Source of the DNA: Marinobacter maritimus
GTDB taxonomy: Bacteria; Pseudomonadota; Gammaproteobacteria; Pseudomonadales; Oleiphilaceae
Assembly (NCBI RefSeq): GCF_007671675.1
Contig: NZ_VCGW01000003.1
Coordinates: 434,001 to 498,000 of the forward strand
Direction: 5' to 3'
Length of the DNA stretch: 64,000 bases
The notes below the pieces were generated by a model. The model saw nothing but the letters and a program-made list of their open reading frames with translations, had not been told where the DNA came from and ran no database searches. Positions within the stretch are counted from its first letter, which is position 1. Each line of letters begins with the position of its first letter. Positions 63,434 through 64,000 of the stretch are shown one piece after another. A program made the position numbers and the translations under genes.

Positions 63434-64000
63434 CTAGTCTTCCAGATAGGTATACCCTTGAAGTCCGGCGGCCAGTTCCTCCATCAAAGGTGCCTGGGCA
63501 TCCTGAGGCAGGTTGCTTGCTGAAAACTTCTCTCTATAGGCTGCCAGCAGAGCTTCGGGTTCAAAGTTCACGTACCTGAGCACGTGGGCAACCGTATCGC
63601 CGATTATGGGAACGCCGGTGTCGAATCCCCCTGAGTCGTTCAGGCGCACATCCACGGAATGGGTGTCTCCAAACAGGTTGTGCATGTCGCCCAGAATTTC
63701 CTGGTAAGCACCGGTCATGAAGAAGCCCATCAACAAGGCTTCGCCGGGTTTATCTTCCGGTAAGGGCAGGGTGGTTTCCGTGCCCTGGCCATCTACATAA
63801 CGGTCAATGCGTCCATCGGAATCGCAGGTTATGTCCTGAATCACCGCACGCCGGCTGAGCGGGCGGTTGAGGCCGTTCACTGGCATGACGGGAAATATCT
63901 GGTCTATGCCCCACACATCGGGCAGCGACTGAAACAATGAGAAATTGACAAACAACTTCGCGGCCAGTTTTTCATTCAGCTCATCAATAATTTCACGGTG
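63434..64000 (-). CDS. speA: Biosynthetic arginine decarboxylase, C-terminal part
   Basis: The last 188 codons of a SpeA-type PLP enzyme; the frame is open to base 64000 and the start is outside the window. Segments typical of the C-terminal part are [41 protein letters not shown], and [27 protein letters not shown]. The enzyme makes agmatine for polyamine synthesis. The 5' neighbour inside the window is the ECF sigma gene on the same strand. Confidence 0.93.
   Translation of the reverse strand, partial: HREIIDELNEKLAAKLFVNFSLFQSLPDVWGIDQIFPVMPVNGLNRPLSRRAVIQDITCDSDGRIDRYVDGQGTETTLPLPEDKPGEALLMGFFMTGAYQEILGDMHNLFGDTHSVDVRLNDSGGFDTGVPIIGDTVAHVLRYVNFEPEALLAAYREKFSASNLPQDAQAPLMEELAAGLQGYTYLED

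Noticed and set aside
1..64000. tRNA or rRNA genes, CRISPR arrays, prophage or insertion sequences
   Set aside because: No cloverleaf, rRNA segment, regularly spaced direct repeats, integrase of phage type or transposase was seen; the only recombinase is XerC in its conserved place.

Overview
The window looks like a chromosomal segment of a marine gammaproteobacterium close to Marinobacter. This is inferred from protein resemblance, from base composition in the mid-to-upper 50s %GC by eye, and from gene order. The blocks ppx/trxA/rho/ubiD/flavin reductase, hemY-hemX-hemD-hemC-algR-algZ/argH and cyaA/lptM-lysA-dapF-DUF484-xerC follow the order I know from Pseudomonas. I see no rRNA, tRNA, CRISPR array, prophage or insertion sequence. 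Nearly everything is core genome.

Layout. 1-2.6 kb: 3' end of pepQ, a Fur-box-controlled bfd, bfr, and a phosphohexomutase. 2.7-6.9 kb: pldA, a small membrane protein, cytochrome c5 and the Rep helicase. 7-16 kb: a GGDEF/EAL protein with a degenerate receiver, tex, gshA, rmf, a FliL-like protein, dsbB, rsd, and an FKBP lipoprotein. 16-24.2 kb: a two-gene unknown operon, the ABC-F protein YheS, ppx, trxA, and the molybdenum cofactor set (mobA facing moaB-moeA-moaD-moaE). 24.2-34.6 kb: rho with a long leader, ubiD plus a ferredoxin/flavin reductase, then the leftward algZ-algR, hemC-hemD-hemX-hemY group. 34.7-44.6 kb: argH, cyaA and the tight lptM-lysA-dapF-DUF484-xerC-diguanylate cyclase operon. 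44.6-54.5 kb: DUF2789, a large periplasmic-sensor histidine kinase, a PlpD-type patatin, a GntR regulator, cardiolipin synthase and an AraC regulator. 54.5-64 kb: a 30-codon ORF followed by a strong terminator, an alpha/beta hydrolase operon, an oxidoreductase, a cation/proton antiporter, tcdA, an SDR, an ECF sigma/ChrR anti-sigma pair with a probable autoregulated promoter, and the 3' part of speA.

The least explained signal is a family of three intergenic elements (2593-2745, 21520-21636, 25849-25951). Each has a long, near-perfect stem (29, 29 and 25 bp) whose sequence differs between copies. The stem closes a 53-58 nt loop with two small hairpins that carry GGA in the loop (AUGGAU, AGGGAU or AAGGAC). 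In two copies the second hairpin matches the CsrA/RsmA binding core ACANGGANGU exactly. All three start 24-40 nt after a stop codon. They may be CsrA/RsmA-binding 3' elements, possibly the RNA motif catalogued as TwoAYGGAY (from memory, not checked), or a mobile palindromic repeat that carries such hairpins.

Many genes are in translationally coupled pairs (ATGA or 1-nt overlaps): algZ/algR, hemX/hemY, lysA/dapF, xerC/GGDEF, AraC/cls, sigma/chrR and the SMP-30-like/thioesterase pair. Starts were moved downstream of the longest ORF wherever a ribosome binding site, signal peptide or family N-terminus supported it.
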